A stretch of 64,000 bases of DNA from CABMKH01 sp040797625 (GTDB taxonomy: Bacteria > Bacillota > Clostridia > Tissierellales > Tissierellaceae): NCBI GenBank assembly GCA_052067355.1, contig JBQHQH010000001.1, positions 316,565 to 380,564 on the forward strand, given 5' to 3'. A program made the translations under genes and the position numbers. The notes under the pieces are model-generated. The model saw only the letters and a program-made list of their open reading frames with translations, was not told the origin of the DNA and searched no databases. This document shows, one piece after another, positions 33,191 through 42,458 of the stretch (positions are counted from its first letter, which is position 1; each line of letters starts with the position of its first letter).

Positions 33191-35245
33191 ATGAGAAAAT
33201 TAAGAACTTTGGTATTTGTCATGACATTGACACTATTAATCACAGGTATACCATTAGATGCATTTGCAAAAGAATATGATTTAGACAGAAACTTTCACGA
33301 GATTAGAACCCTATTTAATATAGGGGATGAATATGACAATTTTGATACACATCAATATAACTATAATGGTAAAACTATTACAGATCTCTCTTGGAGTAGC
33401 AAGGGCAAAAACATCAGTGTAAGAATTGATCAAGAAGGAAATATAGTAGGTTATTGGAAAAACCTACACGGCACTGATAGAAAAAAAATAGTCTATAAAT
33501 TTCCCAAGATAACTAGAAAAGAAGGGGAGAAAATTGCTAAGGATTTTATAAAAAAATTGTACCCAAATATATTAGATGAAATAAAATCCAGAGACGAAGA
33601 TGATGTTTATATTCAATATCGTAGAAATGATTTAAGAGAATATAGTTATAACTTTACAAGAGTTAAAAATGATTTATTCTTTAATGAAAATTATATACAT
33701 GTTAGTGTAGATACCCAAACTGGAAAAGTAAATGATTTTAGTATAAGTTGGGAAGAAAATTTAAAATTTGCAGATAAAAAAGATATCATATCAAAAGATG
33801 AAGCAAAGAAAATATATAAAGATAATATAGATTTAAATCTATCATATAAAATAAAGGAAACAGATGAAAATTTACAATCATACTTAGGATATAATATGAT
33901 AGATACAGACATAGTAGTTGATGCTAATACAAAGGATATACTAAGTACTTCATATAAATCTATATATCCCATATATGGTTCTAGATTCCATCAAAATATG
34001 GAAAGTATATCATCAGAAGAAGAAAACAAATTAATAAACTCCAAAAAAATCCTGACTAGAAAAGAAGCAAGTGAAAAGATAGTGGATATGTTTAAATTAG
34101 GAAAAGAATATAAGATAGAAAGTCATAAGTTAATAGGCAACAAAGAAAATGATATCTATATATGGGAATTAATGGTTATGAAATATATGGGAGATCACGG
34201 AAGTGGTACTGGTACAACAATAGATGCTAAAACAGGAGAGATTATAGATTTTTCTGACCCTGGATCCAGAAATATGGATGAGAAAAAGCAAAAATATAGT
34301 AAAGAAGAGTTACTAAAAAAAGCAAATGAATTAATAAAAAATAGTAGTCCTGAAAAATATAAAGAAGTAGAATATATAGAGAATGAAAATGAATATCCAA
34401 TCTATGATGATGACAATACATCGAATTTTTTATTTGTAAGAACAGTAAATGGTGTTAAAGTTGAAAATGATGGTTTTAGAATAGCTTTAAGTAATGCTAC
34501 GGGTAATGTACGATCATATACTCATAACTGGAGTGATTTAGAATTTGAATCTCCAAATAATGTAATACAGAAAGATAAAGCTAAAGATATACTATTAGAA
34601 GATAAAGAATTAGTCTTAGAATATCAAAGAGAGAATGATAAAAGAGAGAAAAAAGATGTCAGATTAGTATATGATTTTAAAGATAAATATTTAACAGTAG
34701 ATGCTAAAAAGGCGGAAGTTATAGACAATAAAAAAGAAACTATGGAAAAGGCGGGATTAACAAAATATAAAGATATAGAAAATAGTTTTGCTAAAAATCA
34801 AATAAATAAATTACAAGATTACATTGTTTTATTTGAAGGCGAACTATTTAAACCAAAACAAGAAATAACCCAAAAGGAATTTTTCCAGTTAATTACCCAA
34901 ATCAAGGATATGTATTATTTATATGAAGATCAAAATTATATGTATGAAAGATTTATTAATGATGGAATATTAAAAAAAGAAGAAAAAAACTTGGAATCAA
35001 AGGTGACCAGAGAAGAAGCTATAAAATATATAGTCAGAGCCTTTGGGCAGGAGCCACTAGAGGATTTAGGAGATATATATAAATTGGAATATGATGATAT
35101 AGATAAAATATCAACTAATCTAAGAGGCCATGTGGCAATTGCCAAGGGATTGGGAATTATAAGTGGAAAAGGAAATTTTAGACCAAAAGATAATTTAACA
35201 AGAGAAGAAGCAGCTGCCTTAATATATAATATTTTGGATAGGTAA
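33191..35245 (+). CDS. YcdB/YcdC-domain surface protein with C-terminal SLH modules
   Basis: About 684 residues. A signal peptide (MRKLRTLVF...LDAFAKE, cleaved near 28) precedes two or more YcdB/PepSY-like repeats of about 150-200 residues, each with a DTQTGKV/DAKTGEI-type strand. The last 140 residues are S-layer-homology modules (FQLITQIKDMY, VTREEAIKYIVRAFG, IISGKGNFRPKDNLTREEAAALIYNIL). It should be exported and anchored to secondary wall polymer. YcdB-type domains may inhibit or modulate proteases; the function here is unknown. I choose the start at 33191 because AGGAGG lies seven bases before it. Confidence 0.85.
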   Translation: MRKLRTLVFVMTLTLLITGIPLDAFAKEYDLDRNFHEIRTLFNIGDEYDNFDTHQYNYNGKTITDLSWSSKGKNISVRIDQEGNIVGYWKNLHGTDRKKIVYKFPKITRKEGEKIAKDFIKKLYPNILDEIKSRDEDDVYIQYRRNDLREYSYNFTRVKNDLFFNENYIHVSVDTQTGKVNDFSISWEENLKFADKKDIISKDEAKKIYKDNIDLNLSYKIKETDENLQSYLGYNMIDTDIVVDANTKDILSTSYKSIYPIYGSRFHQNMESISSEEENKLINSKKILTRKEASEKIVDMFKLGKEYKIESHKLIGNKENDIYIWELMVMKYMGDHGSGTGTTIDAKTGEIIDFSDPGSRNMDEKKQKYSKEELLKKANELIKNSSPEKYKEVEYIENENEYPIYDDDNTSNFLFVRTVNGVKVENDGFRIALSNATGNVRSYTHNWSDLEFESPNNVIQKDKAKDILLEDKELVLEYQRENDKREKKDVRLVYDFKDKYLTVDAKKAEVIDNKKETMEKAGLTKYKDIENSFAKNQINKLQDYIVLFEGELFKPKQEITQKEFFQLITQIKDMYYLYEDQNYMYERFINDGILKKEEKNLESKVTREEAIKYIVRAFGQEPLEDLGDIYKLEYDDIDKISTNLRGHVAIAKGLGIISGKGNFRPKDNLTREEAAALIYNILDR

Positions 35246-35252
35246 TTTTAAA

Positions 35253-35295
35253 AAGGGTATTGGTAAATATACTAACCAATACCCTTTATTTTTTC
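35253..35295 (+). terminator. Terminator of the YcdB/SLH gene
   Basis: The 12-base stem AAGGGTATTGGT/ACCAATACCCTT is followed by a T-rich run. Confidence 0.88.
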
Positions 35296-35402
35296 ATATA
35301 AAATTAAAACCCTTCTTTATTAGATTTTTACAACTATTGGTGATATAATATTGACAATAATATATCAATATTATATGCCAAAACTATTTAAGGAGGGTTA
35401 TT

Positions 35403-36596
35403 ATGAAATTAGTTGTATTAGGTGGAGCAGGTTCTCAAGCACTCTATGGAATCAAGAATTTAATCAATCATGGTAGCATCTTTGACGAGGTAATAATTTC
35501 ATCCCGTAATCTTGAAAAAAATATGAAGATCGTAGAAAAGCTTAATTCACCAATAGTTAAAGCTGCAGAAGTTGATGTCTCTGATGAGGAGGCATTATAT
35601 GAACTCATAAAGGATTGTGACGTAGTTGCTAACTGTACAGGCCCTTATCATATCCTTGCATATAAGATTATAGAAACTACAATAAGAGCAGGCAAACACT
35701 ATATTGACTTCTGCGATGATATTGAAGCATTTAATGAGATATTTGAATCAGATTTACCTAAAAGAGCAGAAGAAAAGGGACTCAGTATGATAATGGGCCT
35801 TGGTGCAAGCCCAGGATTTCTATCAGTGCTAGCTTGCAGTGCAGAACAACGTTATTTTGATTCACTAGATGAAGCCATATTCTATTTTGCATGTGATGAA
35901 AAAGAACCCGGTGGTCCTGCAGTCCTTGGACATATGCTAGAATGTATACACAATGCTCCATATATCAAAGACGGAAAGAAATTCAATGAACCCTCATTCC
36001 GTGAAGAATGGGATTTCGACTTTGGAGAACCCTATGGTATTCGAAAGGTTACTAGAATAGGTCATCCTGAAGTATTTACATTCCCAAGATATTACCCAGG
36101 AATTCAAAACGTATCTATAAGATTCAGTCTTGAACCATCCTCAGCGTACGAAGGCTTTAGAGATCTTAGCTTAGCAGGTCTTACATCCACTCATGAACTT
36201 AATATCAATGGCAATCCTGTATCACCTCGTGACTTTGCACTAGCTGTATTATTAGCCCAAAAATCAAGTCAGCCAGCAATGACAGAAGAAGAACTTAAGG
36301 AATTCTTAAAAGAAGTTACTGCATGTGCAGCCGCAGAACTACATGGCAAAAAAGATGGCAAGGACATATCTTACATTGGAAGAGTAGCAGGAAATATGGC
36401 ACCACTTACAGCAGTACCCCTAATTATCGGTGCTGAAATGTTAGGTAAAGGTGAAATATCTAAAAAAGGTATTATGGTAGCTGAAGAAGCCATCGAAGAT
36501 GCAGACAAATTTGTAAAAAAAACTGTAAAGAGAATTCGTAAAGATGGATTTGGATTTAAAATTAGTGAAGAGCTTACTGTTAAAGAAGAATATTAA
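35403..36596 (+). CDS. Saccharopine-dehydrogenase-like NAD(P)-dependent oxidoreductase
   Basis: This 397-residue protein has an N-terminal Rossmann fold (MKLVVLGGAGSQALYGIKNL, a GxGxxG variant) and a saccharopine dehydrogenase core (VVANCTGPYHILAYKIIETTIRAGKHYIDFCDD, IMGLGASPGFLSVLAC). Family members act on amino-acid derivatives, including saccharopine, carboxynorspermidine and lysine-derived dinucleotides. The exact substrate is unknown. GGAGGGT precedes the ATG, and the gene has its own strong terminator, so it is monocistronic. Confidence 0.87.
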   Translation: MKLVVLGGAGSQALYGIKNLINHGSIFDEVIISSRNLEKNMKIVEKLNSPIVKAAEVDVSDEEALYELIKDCDVVANCTGPYHILAYKIIETTIRAGKHYIDFCDDIEAFNEIFESDLPKRAEEKGLSMIMGLGASPGFLSVLACSAEQRYFDSLDEAIFYFACDEKEPGGPAVLGHMLECIHNAPYIKDGKKFNEPSFREEWDFDFGEPYGIRKVTRIGHPEVFTFPRYYPGIQNVSIRFSLEPSSAYEGFRDLSLAGLTSTHELNINGNPVSPRDFALAVLLAQKSSQPAMTEEELKEFLKEVTACAAAELHGKKDGKDISYIGRVAGNMAPLTAVPLIIGAEMLGKGEISKKGIMVAEEAIEDADKFVKKTVKRIRKDGFGFKISEELTVKEEY

Positions 36597-36608
36597 TTAT
36601 CATAAGTA

Positions 36609-36636
36609 AAAAACCCTCGGTCTAACCGAGGGTTTT
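36609..36636 (+). terminator. Terminator of the saccharopine-dehydrogenase-like gene
   Basis: AAAACCCTCGGT-CTAA-CCGAGGGTTTT is a perfect strong stem with a T tract. It also faces the converging DUF3343 gene. Confidence 0.9.
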
Positions 36637-36668
36637 CTCAATACAATATTCCTCTGTACCAAAACTTT

Positions 36669-36905
36669 CTATTCTGTTTCATAGATAAGTCTATTATCAT
36701 TATTTTGAGTTAAAAATACTTTTTCTACTTCACCATCAATCAAGTCTTCTATACTATCTTCGACTTTGATTTTAGCACTAATACTACAATTAGAACTTAA
36801 ACTTCTAGGTACAGGCATAAGTTCGCATTGGATATCCTTCTTCTTACATTTCCGCTGAAATTTGATAGCCCCTGAATGCGTAAAAAACAAAACCATATAT
36901 TCCAT
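36669..36905 (-). CDS. DUF3343 family small protein (putative Se/S carrier)
   Basis: This 78-residue protein matches DUF3343: YMVLFFTHSGAIKFQRKCKKKDI at the start and the Cys-bearing loop VPRSLSSNCSISAKI. The family usually has SSxCG; here Cys40 is followed by Ser. Members are found beside selenium metabolism genes and are thought to carry Se or S on the Cys. It lies two bases downstream of the TusA-like gene in a three-gene unit with the YedE transporter. Confidence 0.82.
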   Translation of the reverse strand: MEYMVLFFTHSGAIKFQRKCKKKDIQCELMPVPRSLSSNCSISAKIKVEDSIEDLIDGEVEKVFLTQNNDNRLIYETE

Positions 36906-36907
36906 AT

Positions 36908-37114
36908 TTATTTCCTAGCCTCTATTATAAATGTATCTCCCTCTTCTTTAACCGATATAGAATATCCTGAATTCTTTAAAAATCTTTCAATATTTCCTTT
37001 CGCTGTATTATTATCTACTATTATATCTACTCCATTAGGATCTCTATCTAATGCATTCTTAGTCATCAATACTGGCTGAGGACAGCTCATACCACATGTA
37101 TCTATTTTATTCAT
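36908..37114 (-). CDS. TusA/SirA-like sulfur (selenium) carrier protein
   Basis: This 68-residue protein has the TusA signature TCGMSCPQPVLMTKNAL, with CPxP starting at Cys10 and an extra Cys at 7. Then comes the beta-alpha-beta fold ending EEGDTFIIEA. TusA-type proteins relay persulfide or perselenide from cysteine desulfurases. In the longer YedF selenium protein this domain is fused to a DsrE part; here the TusA domain stands alone. The gene overlaps the end of the YedE gene by four bases, so the transporter and carrier are coupled. Confidence 0.88.
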   Translation of the reverse strand: MNKIDTCGMSCPQPVLMTKNALDRDPNGVDIIVDNNTAKGNIERFLKNSGYSISVKEEGDTFIIEARK

Positions 37115-38193
37115 GATACCATCTCCTTATATTCATCTTTGTTTTTAACTAAACTATCAGAATTAACATAGGAAATAATTCCCAGAAATACAAAACAGAT
37201 AATTGCCGCTATCTTTCCATTTAAGGTTGTACCTTTTGGACTTGAAGCTAATCCAAAGTTATGACATATAGCAGCTCCAACCAACATTCCCATTACAGAA
37301 ACAACAGAGTCAGTATTACCTTCTCCTGACAAAATAAGTTGTCTAAGAGGACATCCACCTAATAAAACTGATCCCCACCCTACTAATACCATGCCGAGAG
37401 CATTCCATAATCCATCAGTATGTGCTACAGGTTGGTTTTCAAATCCTAGATTAAGATGTCCAAGACTTAGATTTGCAATAAAACTAAACACTATTATTGA
37501 AATAAATCCAAGTAAAAGATAATTATCTCTAAAGAGAATCATATCTCTAGTACCTCCAACCATACACAATCTAGTTTTTTGAGCTAATACCCCTACTATT
37601 AACCCTGTTATAAGTGATACAACTATAGGTGCAGTTAAAGACCCTGGTCCACTCTCACTGAAGAATATAAAAGCTGGAGCTGCTAAAAGTAGCATAAAAA
37701 AACCTACATTTACAGCTGGAAAAATATACCCTTCTATTGTAGGCATCTTATAATTTCTTTTTAGATTAAATCCTTTATTTAGGAATTGAACACCAATAAA
37801 TATTCCAATGATAAATCCAACTAATCCAAATATAGCATTTAAATCTCCCCCTCCAAGCCTTAGTACCATTCTCAAAGGACATCCAAGAAATATTAATGCG
37901 CCTATCATTACAACTATCCCCAACATAAATCTAGTGAAAGGTGAAGAACCACCTCTTGATTCGAATTCTTTATTTTTAAAAGATATTGCAAATGCCCCCA
38001 ATACAAGACCTATGACTTCAGGCCTTATATACTGAACAATTTCTGCTCTGTGTAATCCTATACCCCCAGCTATGTCTCTTAAAAAACAAGCTATGCAAAA
38101 CCCCATGTTTCCAGGATTCCCCAAATGTACAAGCAATACAGATATTATTCCTATTATTCCTCCTGTGAAAATAATTCCCTTTTTCCCTTTCAT
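37111..38193 (-). CDS. yedE: YedE/YeeE family transporter, putative selenium transporter
   Basis: About 360 residues with nine or ten membrane helices in two repeats. Each repeat has the family Cys signature: FCIACFLRDIAGG near the start, GCPLRMVLRLGGGD, RLCMVGGTRDM and GGCPLRQLILSGEGNTDS. Two TsuA/YeeE-type halves with Cys relay sites suggest transport of a sulfur or selenium oxyanion. The linkage to TusA-like, DUF3343 and class V aminotransferase genes makes selenium likely. I start at MKGKKG (38193), which has ATAGGAGGGG upstream. Confidence 0.88.
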   Translation of the reverse strand: MKGKKGIIFTGGIIGIISVLLVHLGNPGNMGFCIACFLRDIAGGIGLHRAEIVQYIRPEVIGLVLGAFAISFKNKEFESRGGSSPFTRFMLGIVVMIGALIFLGCPLRMVLRLGGGDLNAIFGLVGFIIGIFIGVQFLNKGFNLKRNYKMPTIEGYIFPAVNVGFFMLLLAAPAFIFFSESGPGSLTAPIVVSLITGLIVGVLAQKTRLCMVGGTRDMILFRDNYLLLGFISIIVFSFIANLSLGHLNLGFENQPVAHTDGLWNALGMVLVGWGSVLLGGCPLRQLILSGEGNTDSVVSVMGMLVGAAICHNFGLASSPKGTTLNGKIAAIICFVFLGIISYVNSDSLVKNKDEYKEMVS

Positions 38194-38304
38194 TTTACCC
38201 CTCCTATAATCTATCCTTATTAATATTTTAACAATCTCAATTTTTAAAGTAAAATAGATAATACCAATAGTTTCCAGTAATCTAATAGGAAAAATCAATA
38301 ATCA

Positions 38305-38333
38305 TTGTGCAAAATTTTCCAAAAAGATATAAT
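38305..38333 (+). promoter_or_regulatory. Promoter of the class V aminotransferase/LysR genes
   Basis: TTGTGC (38305-38310), a 17-base spacer and TATAAT (38328-38333) lie 51 bases before the ATG, in the gap shared with the divergent YedE gene. Confidence 0.65.
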
Positions 38334-38384
38334 AATCTTGTAATTGTTAATTTGACTATCATAGACTTTTAAAGGAGTAATATT

Positions 38385-39533
38385 ATGAAATATGTTTATT
38401 TGGATAATGGAGCTACCTCTTATCCTAAGGCACCTGGTGTAGCGGAAAGTATGGCAGATTATATTTTAAATATAGGGACTAATGTAAACCGTGGAGCTTA
38501 TAATCTATCATATAAAGCTGAAAATACAGTATATGAAACTCGCGAACTTATATGTGAGTTATTTAATTTTAATAAACCTGAAAATGTCATATTTACAAAG
38601 AATATAACTGAAAGTATGAATGTATTGATAAAAGGTTTATTAAAAGAAGGAGATCATGTTATAATATCATCAATGGAACACAATGCAGTTATGAGACCTT
38701 TAAATTCTCTTAAAAATAAAGTTGAATATACTAAGGTTCAATGTAATAAAGTCGGAGAGTTAAAAATTGAAGATGTAATAAATTCAATTAAACCAAATAC
38801 CAAAGCTATAATAATGACCTATGCTTCAAATGTATGTGGTACTATTTTAGACTTAGAAAAGGTAGGACAAATATGTAAAGAAAATAATATATTCTTTATA
38901 ATAGATAGTGCTCAAACAGCAGGATTTTTGGATATTGATTTTCAAAAATTAAATGCAGACGCTATAGGTTTTACAGGTCACAAGAGTTTACTAGGTCCTC
39001 AAGGAATAGGAGGATTTATAGTTAATGATAAAACTGCTAATGAGATGAATACTCTTATTGAAGGTGGTACAGGAAGTCTATCTGATACTGAAATACAACC
39101 AGATTATATGCCTGATAAGTTTGAATCAGGAACTTTAAATATTCCAGGTATCTACGGATTAAACGCATCATTAAAATATCTATTAAATTATGATGTAAAG
39201 AATATTAGGGAAGAGGAAATCTATCTTCTTGACAGATTTTTAGAAGGTCTACTTAATATAGAAAAAATCAAACTCATTGGTAAGAAAACATCTAGTGGTA
39301 GAACGGGAATATTATCAGTAGATTTTATTAATAATGACAATGGTCTTGTTGCTCACGAACTAAGTAAAAAATATGGAATTATGACTAGAAGTGGTTTACA
39401 TTGTGCACCATCAGCTCATAAGACTTTAGACACTTTTCCAAAAGGTACAGTAAGATTTTCTTTAAGTCATTTTACCACTTTAAGAGAGATAGAGTATTCC
39501 ATAGATTGTATAAATGATATAGTCAATAAATAA
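38385..39533 (+). CDS. Class V aminotransferase: cysteine desulfurase/selenocysteine lyase family
   Basis: This 382-residue PLP enzyme has YLDNGATSYPKAPGV at the start and the PLP Lys in GFTGHKSLLGPQGIGG. The catalytic Cys is in GLHCAPSAHKTL near the C-terminus, the class V CsdA/SufS-like layout. It should release sulfur or selenium from (seleno)cysteine as an enzyme-bound (per)sulfide or selenide for the TusA-like and DUF3343 carriers. ATG with AAAGGAG upstream. It is divergent from YedE and followed by a LysR gene. Confidence 0.9.
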   Translation: MKYVYLDNGATSYPKAPGVAESMADYILNIGTNVNRGAYNLSYKAENTVYETRELICELFNFNKPENVIFTKNITESMNVLIKGLLKEGDHVIISSMEHNAVMRPLNSLKNKVEYTKVQCNKVGELKIEDVINSIKPNTKAIIMTYASNVCGTILDLEKVGQICKENNIFFIIDSAQTAGFLDIDFQKLNADAIGFTGHKSLLGPQGIGGFIVNDKTANEMNTLIEGGTGSLSDTEIQPDYMPDKFESGTLNIPGIYGLNASLKYLLNYDVKNIREEEIYLLDRFLEGLLNIEKIKLIGKKTSSGRTGILSVDFINNDNGLVAHELSKKYGIMTRSGLHCAPSAHKTLDTFPKGTVRFSLSHFTTLREIEYSIDCINDIVNK

Positions 39534-39559
39534 TATATTGAGTAAAGGAAGGTAGTATT

Positions 39560-40468
39560 TTGGAATTTAATCAATTAGAAAGTTTTTTAAGTGTTGTTAA
39601 ATATAAAAGTTTTTCAGAAGCTGCTAAAAAACTATATTTAACTCAACCAACTGTCAGCCATAACATTCAGAGTCTAGAAAAAAAACTAAAAACTACCCTT
39701 TTAGATAGAAAAAGCAAAACTATAACTTTAACAGATTCTGGCAAAATTTTTTATGAGTATGCTGTAGAGCTGATTAATATCAGAGATCAAGCTAAATTTA
39801 ATATTATGGAGCAATCTGATAAAATTGAAGGTGAAATTGAGATAAATGCAAGCTCTATTCCAGAACAATATATTTTACCCTACATAATTAAGGACTTCAC
39901 AGAAAAATATCCACAGGTTTCTTTTTCTGTAACTCATAAAAGTTCAAAGAATATAGTAGATGATATATTTAAAGGTAAACAAAATTTTGGAATAGTAGGT
40001 GCAAAATATTGCTCTAGAATGTTGGAATACATAGATTTTTATGAAGATGAACTTGTTCTAGCTGTACCTAATAATGATAATTACCCAATGCTTACTGATA
40101 AACCTTTGGATATAGATATCTTATTTTCAGAAAAACTTATTTTTAGAAAGAAAGGTTCAGGAACAAGACTACTAATAGAGCAACGTCTTTCAGATAAAGG
40201 TATAAGTTTAGATGACTTAAATATAATATCTTTAATAGACAGTAATGAAATGATTAAGAAAATGATTGAATTAGAATTAGGTATTAGTTTCATTTCAAAA
40301 ATATCTATAAAAAATGAAATTGATTTAGGGTTAATTAAACCTCTCAGAATAAAAGACTTAAATTTAAAACGTAGTCTTTATTTTGTCTATTGTAAAAATA
40401 GGACTTTACCTCCTGTAGTAGAAGTTTTCAAGGATTTTTTAATTGATTGGCCAGGTATTAAATTTTAA
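39560..40468 (+). CDS. LysR family regulator, selenium-cluster associated
   Basis: This 302-residue protein has an N-terminal LysR HTH (FNQLESFLSVVKYKSFSEAAKKLYLTQPTVSHNIQSLEKKLKTTLLDR). A CysB-like substrate domain follows (GEIEINASSIPEQYILPYIIKDF). The start is a TTG after GGAAGG. It probably controls the YedE transporter and aminotransferase genes in response to a sulfur or selenium metabolite. It ends 54 bases from the converging VWA gene. Confidence 0.88.
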   Translation: MEFNQLESFLSVVKYKSFSEAAKKLYLTQPTVSHNIQSLEKKLKTTLLDRKSKTITLTDSGKIFYEYAVELINIRDQAKFNIMEQSDKIEGEIEINASSIPEQYILPYIIKDFTEKYPQVSFSVTHKSSKNIVDDIFKGKQNFGIVGAKYCSRMLEYIDFYEDELVLAVPNNDNYPMLTDKPLDIDILFSEKLIFRKKGSGTRLLIEQRLSDKGISLDDLNIISLIDSNEMIKKMIELELGISFISKISIKNEIDLGLIKPLRIKDLNLKRSLYFVYCKNRTLPPVVEVFKDFLIDWPGIKF

Positions 40469-40521
40469 TCCAATTTTCCACAACTTGTAAAAAACTTATC
40501 CACTAAATAACAATATGCAAA

Positions 40522-42447
40522 CTAATTATTGAAAATAGACTGCATATTGTTTCTTACTGCTTTTAACAATTCTCTAGGTAATTTTTCTACCTGTTCACCA
40601 ATCATTACTCCATGTGGTTTTCCATATCCTTCATTCCATACAAAATTAAATATCTTCTCATTTGCCTCGCTATTTTCCCCTATTTGAAACCCATAGACCT
40701 CTACATTTTTGGATAATAATTCCTGTACTACTTCTTTTGTTGATCCAGGAAAACTTGATGCACCATCTGTGACTTCAAAGACTATCTTTATTTGTTTACC
40801 TTTTTTAAGCTCTCTTTCCTGTATAGATGTAATACTACTAGATATTTCCCTAAGACAACTGGCATCATCAGTTGCTCCATCTGTTGCATCTAGCTTTACA
40901 ATTGACCGAATCATGTCACTTTTCTCCTTTTCTTTCACATCTCTATCATTAAATTCCTTAATATTATAATACTTACTGCCAAAAAACCAAGTCTCACTTA
41001 AAACCTCTACTCTTTGATTCAATTGTTCTGCATTGATTTTCAAATATCTATTAAAATCATCTATTGACAGTAATGTCACAGCCAAAGCTTTTCTTGCTGC
41101 TTCTATTTTAGACACATTCATTGACCCTGAATTGTCTATTATAAAAGAGATCTCTATTCTTTCAGGTAATATATTTGTTTGAGGTTCCAGCAAGTATCTA
41201 TTGAAAATTGGAATATCTTTATAGTTTCCCTTTTTTTCAGCTTCTACAAAATCTGGATAAGAGTTGATTAAACTATTGACATCTAGTTTTCCCTTTATTT
41301 GTCCATGTTTTTTTACACTTATTTCTTTTTTTGCATCTCCTATGAGTTTTTGCCAGAATTGACGCATTTGCTCTCTTTCTGATTTCATCTTATTTGAATA
41401 ATATTCAAATAATTGTTGATCTGTTTGACTAATACCATAAGGTCTTAAATCTACCTTACCCTGCATAGCATCTTGCACACTGATACTTATCCGATCCTCT
41501 TGATCCAACATCTCTTCTAAAATCTTTCTCTCTTCTTCTTGAGTAGATTCCAATGAATCTGGTACATCATCTCCTTTAGACTCTTCAAAAGGATTTTCAC
41601 TTCCTTGAATTTCTTCCTCCTCCTGTCCTTTTGATTTGTATAATACCATCTCATCAATCTCTACTTTCCACAATTCCTCAAAAACCGGAAAGATAAAGGA
41701 ACGGATAAATGGATCTCTTTCTATAATTCCCCCCTCATCATTTATCTGTCTAACTAATTCATGACGTATAAATTCAAAAAAAGGTTGATTGAAAATCTTC
41801 CTATCAGAAAATTCTCCAACATATTCTCTATACGACTCAACAATTAAAAAACTCCTTGCAAAAGCTCTATGTCTAGGCAGTTGGGAGATAGCCTCACTAG
41901 TCTTACCTGTCTGTTTCATATATAAAATAATTTCCTTAAAATTTTCTTCATCTCTATATATAGGGCATAGCTGCAAAACCCTTATAAAAGATGTGTATTT
42001 ATCTAATATATATAACAAATCTAGAATTTCTTTCCTTACATAATTCGAGATAATCTTAGACTGATATGCAGGGTCCTCCTCCAGTCCTTCTCTTTTTATC
42101 TTAGCTATGATATAGCTTGTCATCCTATCTATTTCTTTCTGCCAATCTTCTCTTCTATTTAGATATCTTTTAGTTTGTTTCTTCCAATCAGGATATAGGG
42201 CTAGTTCATAGTAGATATGCCACATGATTTGATTATCATCTAATCTACTATCTAAAAATCTTTCCAAAGGTAAGTACAAAACTCCTTTAGAGGGATCTAA
42301 TAAAAATCTTTCTATCTTTGAATCTGGAATATACATCAAACTAGAATCCCCTGTGAATGTAGCTAATGAACGCTGTTCTCTTTGCAAGAATTCCTCAAAA
42401 TATCTTTTAGATTCTTCAATTAAATTTTGTTCATCAAAGTCAAACAT
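40522..42447 (-). CDS. VWA (MIDAS) domain protein of an AAA+/propeller/VWA unit
   Basis: About 641 residues. The N-terminal 270 residues are helical. An acidic linker (QEEEEIQGSENPFEESKGDD, about 275-315) leads to a C-terminal von Willebrand A domain with a complete MIDAS: DNSGS at 438-442, a Thr in TDGATDDAS and FEVTDGASS. The layout of an acidic hinge then VWA recalls CobT, NorD and CbbO, the VWA partners of AAA+ enzymes that remodel a client protein. I start at MFDFDE (42447), with AGGAGGGACGAG upstream. It is the third gene of the unit, 11 bases after the propeller-like gene. Confidence 0.88.
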   Translation of the reverse strand: MFDFDEQNLIEESKRYFEEFLQREQRSLATFTGDSSLMYIPDSKIERFLLDPSKGVLYLPLERFLDSRLDDNQIMWHIYYELALYPDWKKQTKRYLNRREDWQKEIDRMTSYIIAKIKREGLEEDPAYQSKIISNYVRKEILDLLYILDKYTSFIRVLQLCPIYRDEENFKEIILYMKQTGKTSEAISQLPRHRAFARSFLIVESYREYVGEFSDRKIFNQPFFEFIRHELVRQINDEGGIIERDPFIRSFIFPVFEELWKVEIDEMVLYKSKGQEEEEIQGSENPFEESKGDDVPDSLESTQEEERKILEEMLDQEDRISISVQDAMQGKVDLRPYGISQTDQQLFEYYSNKMKSEREQMRQFWQKLIGDAKKEISVKKHGQIKGKLDVNSLINSYPDFVEAEKKGNYKDIPIFNRYLLEPQTNILPERIEISFIIDNSGSMNVSKIEAARKALAVTLLSIDDFNRYLKINAEQLNQRVEVLSETWFFGSKYYNIKEFNDRDVKEKEKSDMIRSIVKLDATDGATDDASCLREISSSITSIQERELKKGKQIKIVFEVTDGASSFPGSTKEVVQELLSKNVEVYGFQIGENSEANEKIFNFVWNEGYGKPHGVMIGEQVEKLPRELLKAVRNNMQSIFNN

Positions 42448-42458
42448 ACTCGTCCCTC

